DNA of 42,309 nt from positions 1 through 42,309 of IMG/VR virus record IMGVR_UViG_3300035682_000070; one strand, 5' to 3'. Each line of letters starts with the position of its first letter. The first letter of the stretch is position 1. The position numbers were made by a program, and so were the translations under genes. Shown here piece after piece: positions 33,297 through 42,308 of the stretch. This DNA comes from a virus. A model generated the notes under the pieces. The model worked only from the letters and a program-made list of their open reading frames with translations. It did no database searches and had not been told where the DNA came from.

Positions 33297-36134
33297 TTAG
33301 ATATCATCAAATGATGCACCAGTGTTCATTACGTTGAATTCAACGCAAATATATTCTAATGAGCGAGTTGGTTTTAAATAAATTTTACCACATAGTTCAT
33401 TTCTATCAATCGATTCTGGTGTTACATCAAGAACAACTCTAAAGTCCGTTAAACCTCTTTCAGCTCTAATGTTATCTAAAATTGGATTAACTAAGCTCAA
33501 GAATTGATTTCTAACGATTGCATCATTTTGTTCAAACAACAATCTAATTGCAACAGCTGAAATAAGTTTTCTAGCTTGTAGTAACAATCTTCTAACGTTA
33601 ATTCTATCAAGTGCAGACTCTTTAACTTGTAGCGTTTTGTTACCCCAAATTTTAACACCTTCAGATGCGAATGTTGCGATTGGATTAATTCTACTTGAGT
33701 ACAATATATCTCTTTCACCTAATGTTAATTTAACTCTAGCTTTAATTGCATCAACATCACCTCTTTGAACACCAGCTACAGCAAACCAAGGGAATGATAT
33801 ATTATCAGTTAAAGCTATATTTCTAACAACATCTCTTGTTGGTGGAACATAAATGTAAACATTATTTTCAGCATCATTCATTTGAATCCAAGGCCAGTAA
33901 GTACAAGTGTAGTTACTATCAAATTGATTATCTAATTGGTCCGCAACTTCTTCAGCTGTTAAAACTTCACCACCTGAATTTGTATCAGGTGTTGTAACGA
34001 TGTATAATGAATCAGCTCTATCTTGCTCAATCATTTCAATTGTTTCCTCAACCAAGTTTGTATTATCAAACGTATCGATACCAGGTGTGGCAAATATATT
34101 AACATTTGTTGATTCTGGGTTTTTAAATGTCCAGATAGCTTCTAAGTAAGCATAGTAATCAGAAGTTGCCCCTGGGTCACCATTTGGTAATGTTCTATCA
34201 GCAAATGTACCGTTAAGAATACCGTCTTTTAATTTTTGTTTACCTAAGAAATAGTTATCAGTGTTTGTTCTACGTGTTCTATAAGGGTCCCAACCATCGA
34301 ATCCACCATAAGGTACGAATGTAAATTTACGTGAGTATAATTTTTCATAATCAGTACCTTCCAACTGGAAATCATTTTGGAATGAGCAACATCCAGTTTC
34401 AAATTCAAATACTGGACAATATGTACCACCAGTTGAATTAATTGTAACACAAACGTTATCAATTGTTGCTAAACCAGCATTAACGTCCATATGGAAACCT
34501 TTTGTCATTCCAGTCCACATATCAACTTGAGAACTTAATGGTTTACCTTTATAATCAAAGAAATCTTGGTCAATACCTAAAGTTTCTGTTAATCCTAAAT
34601 AAGCTTTTCTTTTATTTTCAAAAACACCATAAGTTCTTTTGTACTCAATACTTGGTGCTTGAACATTTGTATTACCATTTTCAGTATAATCTCTTTGAGG
34701 ATAACCAACAAATCCAGCTGGGAATGCATCAGCAACAACTGAGTCGGTATCAACTTCAACCAACACATAATTTGATACTGAAGGAAATTCACCATCCAAA
34801 GAACCAATTCGTTTAGCGATATAATTATTTGATGATGGGTCCATAGAACATCTTGTAAAAGACTCCAAAATATTTGGTCTAGCATCAGTATCGAAATAAC
34901 TTCTAACTACTAAATCAAATTCTTTAGCATCAGGTTGAATATTTCTAATTGAAATTTTAAATTGTCTATTTGCTGCATTACCATCAGATATTGTCCATAA
35001 TCTAAACAATCTTAAAATATTAGTACCTCTAAGTTCAGATACAACCCATGGTGTAACCGCTGGTTGATATTCATATTTATAGTCACTAAATTCGTTATCA
35101 TATTCTACTAAATTAGTGATATTGATTCCCAAAACTTGGTCATTATTAACATAATCAGAGAACATATTTTCATATATTTCTTCTACGAATAATGTAGTTT
35201 TACCGTCTTGAGGGTCTGTACCTAAAACTCGTGTAATATAATTCTGTTTAGCTCTATCAAATGATAGGTTATAGCTATAAGCTCCAGAAATAGAACCAGT
35301 ACCGAATAATTCAAAATCACCATAAGGGTCATTTTCAGCTGTTGTTACAGTTGTTCCGAAATTAACTTGAGTATTTGCTGAAATTTCAAATACTAATTTC
35401 TCAGTAGTATTATATCTACCTCTTGACCTTAACAAAGCAACAACTTTATTTTCTACAGCTGTATATCCAGAACCTGAATATTGAATTGTAACACCAGATG
35501 TTGTTCCAGTTGTACCACTAAGGTAATTACCAGTAGCGATTAATTCCATACCTGAAGTTTCAACACCATTAAATGTGTTACCAACTTTTTCAAATGTTTC
35601 TGTAATGTCAGCAACTGGTGTATTAATTGCAGCTGTAACCAAATAATCCAAACCTAATAAATCATTATCCCATAAACTTTGAATTACTGAGTCAGTTGAA
35701 ACTAAATTAGTTATTGAACCTGTAGTATCAGCAGTAAATGAAATAAGTGGGTTATGAGATGTTGTAGATACAATTGATACCGTATCTGGGTCTAGAGCAG
35801 AACTAAGAGTAATACCCCAAGCATAACCACCATCATAACCAGAAAAACCTAATACTCTAGTAACGAATAATTGATTTGATTGTGATAGATATGATTTAGC
35901 TATATAAGGTAACTCATATTTTGGCGCTCCATTATCTTTAATTCTTGTAGGGTTACAACCACCGAAAAAAGACCTAAATTCATCGTAATTTGAAACGAAA
36001 ATAGGTTGGAACGCTGGACCTTGAGTTGTCTCACCAACCAATCCTAGAGTTGTTACACCTACTTGACGTGTAACGAATGATAAGTCTTTTTCTGATGTAT
36101 AAACACCTGGACTGACGAATACTTTATCTGCCAT
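33297..36134 (-). CDS. 18: Tail sheath protein, T4 gp18-like (945 aa)
   Basis: The N-terminus (DKVFVSPGVYTSEKDLSF, LGLVGETTQGPAFQPIFVSN, EFRSFFGG) and C-terminus (SRINPIATFASEGVKIWGNK, RINVRRLLLQARKLIS, NPILDNIRAERGLTDFRVVL) are standard contractile-sheath sequence. The C-terminal domain forms the inner mesh that contracts around the tube. T4 gp18 has 659 aa, so about 285 residues are extra. They lie in the middle (roughly 150-700) and probably form protruding outer domains. ATG at 36134. A TATATTTG box stands 76 nt upstream and a strong terminator closes the unit. Confidence 0.93.
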   Translation of the reverse strand: MADKVFVSPGVYTSEKDLSFVTRQVGVTTLGLVGETTQGPAFQPIFVSNYDEFRSFFGGCNPTRIKDNGAPKYELPYIAKSYLSQSNQLFVTRVLGFSGYDGGYAWGITLSSALDPDTVSIVSTTSHNPLISFTADTTGSITNLVSTDSVIQSLWDNDLLGLDYLVTAAINTPVADITETFEKVGNTFNGVETSGMELIATGNYLSGTTGTTSGVTIQYSGSGYTAVENKVVALLRSRGRYNTTEKLVFEISANTQVNFGTTVTTAENDPYGDFELFGTGSISGAYSYNLSFDRAKQNYITRVLGTDPQDGKTTLFVEEIYENMFSDYVNNDQVLGINITNLVEYDNEFSDYKYEYQPAVTPWVVSELRGTNILRLFRLWTISDGNAANRQFKISIRNIQPDAKEFDLVVRSYFDTDARPNILESFTRCSMDPSSNNYIAKRIGSLDGEFPSVSNYVLVEVDTDSVVADAFPAGFVGYPQRDYTENGNTNVQAPSIEYKRTYGVFENKRKAYLGLTETLGIDQDFFDYKGKPLSSQVDMWTGMTKGFHMDVNAGLATIDNVCVTINSTGGTYCPVFEFETGCCSFQNDFQLEGTDYEKLYSRKFTFVPYGGFDGWDPYRTRRTNTDNYFLGKQKLKDGILNGTFADRTLPNGDPGATSDYYAYLEAIWTFKNPESTNVNIFATPGIDTFDNTNLVEETIEMIEQDRADSLYIVTTPDTNSGGEVLTAEEVADQLDNQFDSNYTCTYWPWIQMNDAENNVYIYVPPTRDVVRNIALTDNISFPWFAVAGVQRGDVDAIKARVKLTLGERDILYSSRINPIATFASEGVKIWGNKTLQVKESALDRINVRRLLLQARKLISAVAIRLLFEQNDAIVRNQFLSLVNPILDNIRAERGLTDFRVVLDVTPESIDRNELCGKIYLKPTRSLEYICVEFNVMNTGASFDDI

Positions 36135-36209
36135 TATTTACTTTTTTATTTAATTATTATCAATATTATTGTTAACTATAAATATATAGAAGTTTTTCAA
36201 AAACCAAAA

Positions 36210-36217
36210 CAAATATA
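36210..36217 (-). promoter_or_regulatory. Possible -7 box upstream of the sheath gene
   Basis: TATATTTG on the minus strand (36217-36210) lies in the 106-nt gap before the sheath ATG. No TTTG is present at the -33 distance, so the assignment is tentative. Confidence 0.4.
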
Positions 36218-36240
36218 TATTTAATTTATTTTTCTAAATG

Positions 36241-36423
36241 TTATAATAATTCTTCTATGTAAGTTTCATACATTACATAAATACCATCTTCGTCAGATTC
36301 ATATTCTGTATATGTTCTGGTTACAGCTTCATCATTTACGGGTATCCCCAATAATGTATTTATTTGTTTAATGAAATCTTCTGCTTTTTCAACAGTATCA
36401 AAGTATCTTCTAATAAATTTCAT
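36241..36423 (-). CDS. Small protein after the fibre genes (60 aa)
   Basis: An acidic 60-aa protein, MKFIRRYFDTVEKAEDFIKQ, then INTLLGIPVNDEAVTRTYTE, ending YVMYETYIEELL. The basic start followed by an amphipathic helix and two strands suggests a small alpha/beta fold. The ATG at 36423 overlaps the end of the 455-aa fibre gene by 14 nt. No family is recognised. Confidence 0.7.
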   Translation of the reverse strand: MKFIRRYFDTVEKAEDFIKQINTLLGIPVNDEAVTRTYTEYESDEDGIYVMYETYIEELL

Positions 36424-37777
36424 AATATTCGTTTATTTTATTACTTATCTCACTTTTTAAAGAAACATAATCCTGTTTCCATATAATCATTTCTTGTATT
36501 TCCCCACCAGATGCGATAGTAGAGGAGGACTGTCTACCAACTACCGTAAAATCAGCAGTAGTGTTTGTACCTAAAGTACTACCACCAATAATACTATTAT
36601 TAACTGAAACTTCAGCGTAATTTGATGTATCTCTGGTTGTTGATGTTATTAAACTTCCATTAGTTTCAAATGGTAAGTTAAAGTCTTGACCACTATTTGA
36701 AGTTAGTCTTGTAGTTATAACTCTACTTCCAGCAGCACCACTATGTAAACACATAACAGGTCTACCACCAGCATTATTACCAAACAAAATCATATTAGCT
36801 GTTGTTGATTTATAAACATTGAAATTAACTAAAGGGTTAGATGAAGATATAGAAGTTGTTAAATTATAAAATCCAGTTGAAATTACAAATGTTGATGGTA
36901 ATCCATTGTCAGAATTTCTATAAATGAATCCATTTAAAAGTATTCTATATTGTAATGAACCACTAGAATTAGTTAAGTCATTACCGTTACCACTTTGGTC
37001 ATAATAAGTAGTAACTGAAGCCTCAGATGCTCTTACAGTTGTAGTTTTAAAATATGGTATACTTGACCCAAGATAACCACTAATTTGAGCACCCCATATA
37101 TAGCAACCCCAACCTGTTGTACCTATATATATTTGTGTACTACCATTTGTCAACCTAACTTGTAAACCAGTAGGAACCGATGTTACTGCTGACGTTACGA
37201 TTACCTCAAATTTCCACCAACCGCTACCAGCAGAAGTTAGAGTTGGAGTGTTAATAAAAGAATTGGATACGATTGTACCTGTTGTAAGATTTACCCTAGC
37301 CACTCTAGAGGACCCATCTATACCACTTACAACATCAACTATATTTCTTTCACCAGCTCTTAAATAAATTGATAAAAAATAATTAGCCCCGTTTGTTATT
37401 GAACCTGATGCTTGTGTTAGTGTGTGTACACCACTTGTTATGTTTTCATCTAATTTATCAGCCATATCTATACCATTTGGACCAAGTATAATACCTGTAG
37501 TTATTACACTATTAAGTTTTGTCCAAGAAGCATTTCCGAAGTTTTCAGATTGTAGTAAAAGATTGTTACCAAAGAAATTAATAATAGATGTTGTGTCTAA
37601 ATTACCAGAACCATCAAACCCAAAGTCTTGTTCAGCACTATCAACATTACGTCTAACTCTTATTGCGGAACCAGTATAAGTATCTCTTAATTTTCTTAAA
37701 GAATATGCAACAGTAGCATTTGGATAAATATCTAATAATTTACCTTGTTCTATTAAACTTCTATAATATAAACTCAT
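36410..37777 (-). CDS. Fibre/adhesin-type protein with interrupted LamG-like (arabinofuranosidase-type) domain (455 aa)
   Basis: The ATG at 37777 (MSLYYRSLIEQGKLL) is preferred over a TTG at 37801 inside the neighbouring gene. Residues about 20-70 (AYSLRKLRDTYTGSAIRVRR) and VTTYYDQSGNGNDL (about residue 257) are two parts of the arabinofuranosidase-B-type concanavalin fold often found in phage fibres. Between them sits about 180 aa resembling a carbohydrate-binding jelly-roll (NLLLQSENFGNASWTKLN, YFLSIYLRAGERNI, GSGWWKFEVIV). The C-terminal part is again LamG-like. Glycan binding is inferred; a catalytic role is not shown. It starts 2 nt after the 433-aa fibre gene ends. Confidence 0.75.
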   Translation of the reverse strand: MSLYYRSLIEQGKLLDIYPNATVAYSLRKLRDTYTGSAIRVRRNVDSAEQDFGFDGSGNLDTTSIINFFGNNLLLQSENFGNASWTKLNSVITTGIILGPNGIDMADKLDENITSGVHTLTQASGSITNGANYFLSIYLRAGERNIVDVVSGIDGSSRVARVNLTTGTIVSNSFINTPTLTSAGSGWWKFEVIVTSAVTSVPTGLQVRLTNGSTQIYIGTTGWGCYIWGAQISGYLGSSIPYFKTTTVRASEASVTTYYDQSGNGNDLTNSSGSLQYRILLNGFIYRNSDNGLPSTFVISTGFYNLTTSISSSNPLVNFNVYKSTTANMILFGNNAGGRPVMCLHSGAAGSRVITTRLTSNSGQDFNLPFETNGSLITSTTRDTSNYAEVSVNNSIIGGSTLGTNTTADFTVVGRQSSSTIASGGEIQEMIIWKQDYVSLKSEISNKINEYYEIY

Positions 37778-37779
37778 AA

Positions 37780-39081
37780 TTAAACCCCTTTTACAATCCA
37801 ATATTCAGCTATATTTGAACTAGTCCATTCAACGTAAATTACATTTAAAGTTAAAGTTGTATAAGTTCCACTACCTAACTTAACCCAAGTACCTGGGAAT
37901 GTTGGTGCAACTGAATCATTATGATATATTTTTTGGACAACACCAATAATAGCATTGGTATAATCACCAGTTATATTTCCAGTTGCTGCTGATGTTCTAG
38001 TATTATAAATTTGTGGTGTAGCAAACGCAACAGACACACCAGTTGTTGCAACAGATTTATTAGCTTTATTATTAAATGTAGTCCAATCAGTTGCACTTAG
38101 ATAACCATCAACTGAAGTTGTAGCTTGAGCAATTGATAATGTTCTATCAGCTGTTAAATCACCACCACCACTTAATGGTGATGTTGTACTTATTGTTCTA
38201 GCATTTGTAACAGGGGTAAACCCTAACCAACTTGCAATTGTTTTATTAACCCATAAAGTACCATCAAATCCAAGTATATGACCATTTATTGGTGTTGTTG
38301 TAATTAAATCTACATCGTGAATTTCTTTTAATTCAAATCCATTTTGAACTTTAACAAATATCTCACCATTAATATTATTTTTTCTGGTAACAATACCAAT
38401 AAACACTAAATGTGCTGGTGCATAAGGTTTATTTGTTAAACCATAAATCAAATTACCATTTGTACCTAACCAAACTGGGTCACCAGCTGCTCCAGCTGAA
38501 CTAGTATTTAATCCAGATAATAAACCTTCTGTAATTAAAAACCCTTTATCATTATTTGCTAAATTTTGCGCTAATAAACCCATAGTTTTAGATGAAGTAG
38601 CTTCACTAACATTTGATGCTTTTGATACTATCATATTTGTACCATCAGCTGATGATACATAAACAGCTTGTCCTTTGTTTATAGCTTCACCAGCTTTAAC
38701 TTCGTGTTTTAATGTTGAAGTATAATTAGCATAGTTTTCAATCCACTCAACATTATAATTTACTGAATCAATTTTAGCTAATATTTGACCAGCAGTTCCA
38801 CCAGTAGGTAAATCATTTGGATAATTTGAATACGTTGTTGCTGATATAGTTGTCGCAGTTATCCCACCATTAAAAATAAAATCACCAGTAACTGTATCAC
38901 CAGTTCTACTTATCCTATCCCAACCAATTTGAACAATATCATTTTCGGTTGTTCCAGAAGCATATAACTTTACGTCAGCTGTGTTTAATGCAATTTCACC
39001 AAGATTAACATCACCAGCTAATGGAACCTTCCCAGGTACATTTGACCTTTTAAGTAAAAAAGTATTTTCTCTAATTGCCAT
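37780..39081 (-). CDS. Tail fibre-like protein (433 aa)
   Basis: The N-terminus LLKRSNVPGKVPLAGDVNLG, then EIALNTADVKLY, is a common fibre anchor motif. A globular region follows (AGEAINKGQAVYVSSADG, KTMGLLAQNLANNDKGF), then a beta-rich shaft (TTSPLSGGGDLTADRTLSI, DGYLSATDWTTFNNK) typical of trimeric fibres. A C-terminal head ends EYWIVKGV. It probably forms part of the adsorption apparatus. A weak AAGGAA lies upstream of ATG 39081, one of few Shine-Dalgarno-like sequences here. Confidence 0.8.
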   Translation of the reverse strand: MAIRENTFLLKRSNVPGKVPLAGDVNLGEIALNTADVKLYASGTTENDIVQIGWDRISRTGDTVTGDFIFNGGITATTISATTYSNYPNDLPTGGTAGQILAKIDSVNYNVEWIENYANYTSTLKHEVKAGEAINKGQAVYVSSADGTNMIVSKASNVSEATSSKTMGLLAQNLANNDKGFLITEGLLSGLNTSSAGAAGDPVWLGTNGNLIYGLTNKPYAPAHLVFIGIVTRKNNINGEIFVKVQNGFELKEIHDVDLITTTPINGHILGFDGTLWVNKTIASWLGFTPVTNARTISTTSPLSGGGDLTADRTLSIAQATTSVDGYLSATDWTTFNNKANKSVATTGVSVAFATPQIYNTRTSAATGNITGDYTNAIIGVVQKIYHNDSVAPTFPGTWVKLGSGTYTTLTLNVIYVEWTSSNIAEYWIVKGV

Positions 39082-39132
39082 ATATAATTTCCTTATTTAA
39101 TGTTAAGGTTTATTTTTAATTTTTAAATGTTA

Positions 39133-40347
39133 TTAATATGAACCAGAATCTAAAATATCTCCTTCAGCTATTACTCTAACACCATCTGGAGCACCATCAT
39201 TAAGGTTTGTATTTCTAATAACAATATCATTTAATTGTGTAACCCATCCTCTATTATTATAACCAGTTAATCCAGTATACTCTGATGTACTACCAGACAC
39301 TAAAGTTTGCATTAAACCAACTGTAAAATAAACATCACCACTCGTAACACCATTTCCATCTTGTATTTTAATACCAGATGAAACTGAAGTAACAGTTGTT
39401 GCACCAGTTGGATTATAATTTAATGTTATTTGTGGGTCTTCAATATATAATTCATTTGTTGATATTGTTGTTGTCGCACCAAATACTGTTAAATCACCAT
39501 GAACTGTTAAATCACCAGTACCAGGTGTTGATATTGAACCACCAGTACCTATTTCAGTACTACCTAAAAAAGTTCTTGTTCCACCACTTCCAGCGGCAAC
39601 AGTATCTTTTAATCTTATTTTATTTGTTGTTAAATTAAGTTCTATTGTTAATTCATCAGTTTCAGCTAAACCAGCGATTGCTGCATTTAAATCTTCAGTT
39701 AATCCACTAACTTCAAAATCACCACCAGTATTATAATCAAATACGATAGTACCACCACTAAAATAAGTACCACCAGTTACATAAGTATCCGTAGTAGTTA
39801 TAGAACTTAAATCAACTGTAAATCCAGTTAATAAATCATTTCTTTTGAATGTTATCAACTTTGTTATATTATCATAAGTACCACCAGTAGTGTAAGTATT
39901 TTCTGTATTTATATAATACGGACCACCTGGAGGTGTTATATTATATTGTAATTGTGATGATTGTTGATTATTATTTACTGTTGCTGCACTTAAAGTTGAA
40001 CCTGTAACATAAGTATCAGAGCCAACAATATTTGAAATATCATTAAGTACAAAACCAGTTGTAGTTCCAGATAAGAATTTACCACTTAAATCTGTAACAC
40101 CACTATAAGATGTTATTTGATTTCTTATCTTTAAATTATATAAGTTAGAACCAACTTCAAAAAAACTAGCATTACCACCAGGTCCAGCTGGAGTCCAATC
40201 ATTACCTCCAGTTGTTACACCAGAAAACATCATTATACCAGCAGCTGTATTAACTATTGGTTCACCAGCAAGTAATGTTGCACCAGAAAAAGGTGCAGCT
40301 GAGTTTGGATTATTTTTTAATACGAATCTTGTGTTTCTTATTGCCAT
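39133..40347 (-). CDS. Fibre-like structural protein (404 aa)
   Basis: The N-terminus MAIRNTRFVLKNNPNS is similar to the 433-aa fibre (MAIRENTFLLKRSNVPG), suggesting the same attachment site. The body is Gly/Thr-rich beta sequence (SDTYVTGSTLSAATVNNN, TDTYVTGGTYFSGGTIVFDY) as in beta-helical fibres. The last 120 residues (IEDPQITLNYNP, GIKIQDGNGV, NNRGWVTQLNDIVI, RVIAEGDILDSGSY) are paralogous to the 128-aa protein upstream. ATG at 40347, 9 nt after a TATAAATA motif. Confidence 0.78.
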   Translation of the reverse strand: MAIRNTRFVLKNNPNSAAPFSGATLLAGEPIVNTAAGIMMFSGVTTGGNDWTPAGPGGNASFFEVGSNLYNLKIRNQITSYSGVTDLSGKFLSGTTTGFVLNDISNIVGSDTYVTGSTLSAATVNNNQQSSQLQYNITPPGGPYYINTENTYTTGGTYDNITKLITFKRNDLLTGFTVDLSSITTTDTYVTGGTYFSGGTIVFDYNTGGDFEVSGLTEDLNAAIAGLAETDELTIELNLTTNKIRLKDTVAAGSGGTRTFLGSTEIGTGGSISTPGTGDLTVHGDLTVFGATTTISTNELYIEDPQITLNYNPTGATTVTSVSSGIKIQDGNGVTSGDVYFTVGLMQTLVSGSTSEYTGLTGYNNRGWVTQLNDIVIRNTNLNDGAPDGVRVIAEGDILDSGSY

Positions 40348-40356
40348 TTTTTAATT

Positions 40357-40368
40357 TATTTATAAATA
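40357..40368. promoter_or_regulatory. Palindromic TATTTATAAATA, possible late promoter
   Basis: TATAAATA reads on both strands. On the minus strand it stands 9 nt before the ATG at 40347. Chance occurrence is possible. Confidence 0.35.
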
Positions 40369-40377
40369 TATATTATT

Positions 40378-40764
40378 TTAAAATTCACCACCATCTAGTA
40401 AATCTTTTTCCTTAATTACTCTATAACCAGTTGTTAAATCATTATTTGAACCTATAATGATATCATTTAATTGTGTAATCCACCCCCTATTACTATAACC
40501 AATATTACTAATATATTCCGATTGATTAATATGTTCAGAATTTAAACTATTAACATTAATAATATTAAAATTAACATCAGAATTTATACCATCACCATCT
40601 TGGATTGTGAAACCAGCACCAATTGATGAACCAGACATATTAAAATTATCTTTGTAATTGAAAATTATATTATTATCTTCAATATCCATTTCCCCAGCCT
40701 TTTTAAAATAAAAAGGTAAGTTATCTATATCTTCAATTTGTCTTAAACTTAATTTTGTTGCCAT
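40378..40764 (-). CDS. Short fibre-module protein (128 aa)
   Basis: The start MATKLSLRQIEDIDNLPFYF is a different N-terminus. From about residue 28 on it parallels the last 120 residues of the 404-aa protein: DNNIIFNYKDN, GFTIQDGDGI, YSNRGWITQLNDIII, RVIKEKDLLDGGEF. It therefore looks like a small paralogue that keeps only the C-terminal module. It lies between the 404-aa and 129-aa genes in the same direction. Confidence 0.72.
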   Translation of the reverse strand: MATKLSLRQIEDIDNLPFYFKKAGEMDIEDNNIIFNYKDNFNMSGSSIGAGFTIQDGDGINSDVNFNIINVNSLNSEHINQSEYISNIGYSNRGWITQLNDIIIGSNNDLTTGYRVIKEKDLLDGGEF

Positions 40765-40775
40765 ATTATAATGTT

Positions 40776-41165
40776 TTAATAATTACCACCAAAAAGTGTA
40801 TCATTTTTTATTATTGAATTATCCGCAGTTATAGTTCTTTGGTTATTATCTGAGTCAAGCCCTAAATTTAGATTAGGTGTTATAACTTGATTAATAGATG
40901 TCCAAACTGTAGATGTCCCACTAACTGTATTAACATCTCTAAATCTCTTAGATGCTGTACCTAAGTTTAAAGTATTATCAACGTTAGGTATTATACTTTT
41001 ATATGGTGTTATAGTATTACCACTAAATGTGAAAGTTGTTGAACCATCACAACTATATATAATATTTGTAGTAATAGCAGTGCATGGTAATACAGGTACT
41101 ATTGGTGTACTACTAATTATAAATGTTTTATTTATATTTACATTACCTTGTGAACAATTATCCAT
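40776..41165 (-). CDS. Short fibre-module protein (129 aa)
   Basis: Beta-rich and Thr/Asn-rich with four Cys residues (DNCSQGNV, VLPCTAITTNIIYSCDG). ITPYKSIIPNVDNTLNLGTA resembles phage fibre repeats. The end (QRTITADNSIIKNDTLFGGNY) shares the R-x-I...L-x-G-G-x-Y/F ending of its two neighbours. Its ATG overlaps the upstream structural gene by 8 nt (ATGGATAA). Confidence 0.7.
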   Translation of the reverse strand: MDNCSQGNVNINKTFIISSTPIVPVLPCTAITTNIIYSCDGSTTFTFSGNTITPYKSIIPNVDNTLNLGTASKRFRDVNTVSGTSTVWTSINQVITPNLNLGLDSDNNQRTITADNSIIKNDTLFGGNY

Positions 41166-42231
41166 CTATTGAATTACCTATTAAACTAAATGTACTATTA
41201 CCAGAATTATCAATTCTAGTTATTATTATTGTAACACTATCCCATTTATTTATTTTAAAATTTTCAGTTATTTCTGTACCATTAAATATGATAACATTAT
41301 TAACTTTAATTTGAATATTTGAGATATTAATTAAATTTTCTATTTTGCAGAACTCACCATTAAAATCTGATGTAAATGTAAAATTATTTATATTTTGACT
41401 CACCTCTTTACCTCTTTCAAATATAAAATTATATGCAACGGAATCATCAACAACATTTGGTAGAACTTTAAATTTAACTCTACTCATACTATCGTATAAT
41501 TCAGTTGATACAAAAGCTCTATTAATTGTAGGTATTACTTTAAAATCAGCTTCATTTAAAATATAACCATATAAGGACATTTCAAATGGTTGAACATAAA
41601 ACCTTCTATTCTCAAAATCATCAATATTACTCTCATCACCAATATTTTCCAAATGTATTGGCATTGGATGTCCATTAACCCTAATATAATATTGTCTTGA
41701 TTGAAACGTTAATTGGACTAGTTGATTTAATTTATTTAAATCCCTCATTCTATTACAAAATAACCTAACTTCATAAATTAAATCAACCGATGTTGGTTGT
41801 GGTATTTGATAAACATCTACACCAGTCCTACCACCCTCAAAGGTTGGTACTTTCATATAAGTATATGTGTTTCTACCTGGAATATTAAATAACCCAGCTT
41901 GGTTTCTACCAGGTTGTGGGTTTGGTTGCCTAACAATCGTTATAAACGGCATTTTAATATCCCTATATTTATCTGAAAATTGCCATGTTTTACTAAACTC
42001 TGACCATCTTTGTAATGTTAAAAATAGAACTGGAACCTTTTCACCATCAATCTCAATAGTTAATATATCCTCTACAAACTCAATAAAACTACTATCCATA
42101 TCCTCATACATTACACCTCTTGGTAGAAACGTACCCTTATGTGATATATCATCTAAATAACCTTGCCTTTGTTCAAAACCATAAGGCTGTCTAACAATAT
42201 TAATATCTTTCTTAAATCCCTTTGGTACCAT
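41158..42231 (-). CDS. Conserved-looking virion structural protein (357 aa)
   Basis: The 357-aa protein has a compact N-terminal 230 aa (GFEQRQGYLDDISHKGTFLP, SFIEFVEDILTIEIDGEKVP, RWSEFSKTWQFSDKYRDIKM, VDVYQIPQPTSVDLIYEVRL, RVNGHPMPIHLENIGDE). A beta-sandwich-like C-terminus follows (about 255-357). No signal peptide. The position at the head of the fibre and sheath cluster suggests a neck, tail-terminator or baseplate role, but I do not recognise the family. It begins 2 nt after the stop of the partial gene upstream. Confidence 0.75.
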   Translation of the reverse strand: MVPKGFKKDINIVRQPYGFEQRQGYLDDISHKGTFLPRGVMYEDMDSSFIEFVEDILTIEIDGEKVPVLFLTLQRWSEFSKTWQFSDKYRDIKMPFITIVRQPNPQPGRNQAGLFNIPGRNTYTYMKVPTFEGGRTGVDVYQIPQPTSVDLIYEVRLFCNRMRDLNKLNQLVQLTFQSRQYYIRVNGHPMPIHLENIGDESNIDDFENRRFYVQPFEMSLYGYILNEADFKVIPTINRAFVSTELYDSMSRVKFKVLPNVVDDSVAYNFIFERGKEVSQNINNFTFTSDFNGEFCKIENLINISNIQIKVNNVIIFNGTEITENFKINKWDSVTIIITRIDNSGNSTFSLIGNSIDG

Positions 42232-42233
42232 AA

Positions 42234-42308
42234 TTATTGTGCTGAAAATTCATTGTAATCTATAGGAGCACAAAGCACAGTTCTAAATGCACCTTTATAA
42301 CCCAAAAT
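42234..42308 (-). CDS. C-terminal fragment of an upstream gene (partial)
   Basis: An open frame entering from the window edge encodes ILGYKGAFRTVLCAPIDYNE followed by FSAQ and TAA at 42234-42236. It ends 2 nt before the ATG of the 357-aa gene, spacing typical of this phage. The 24 residues are too few to identify the protein. Confidence 0.55.
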   Translation of the reverse strand: MLGYKGAFRTVLCAPIDYNEFSAQ

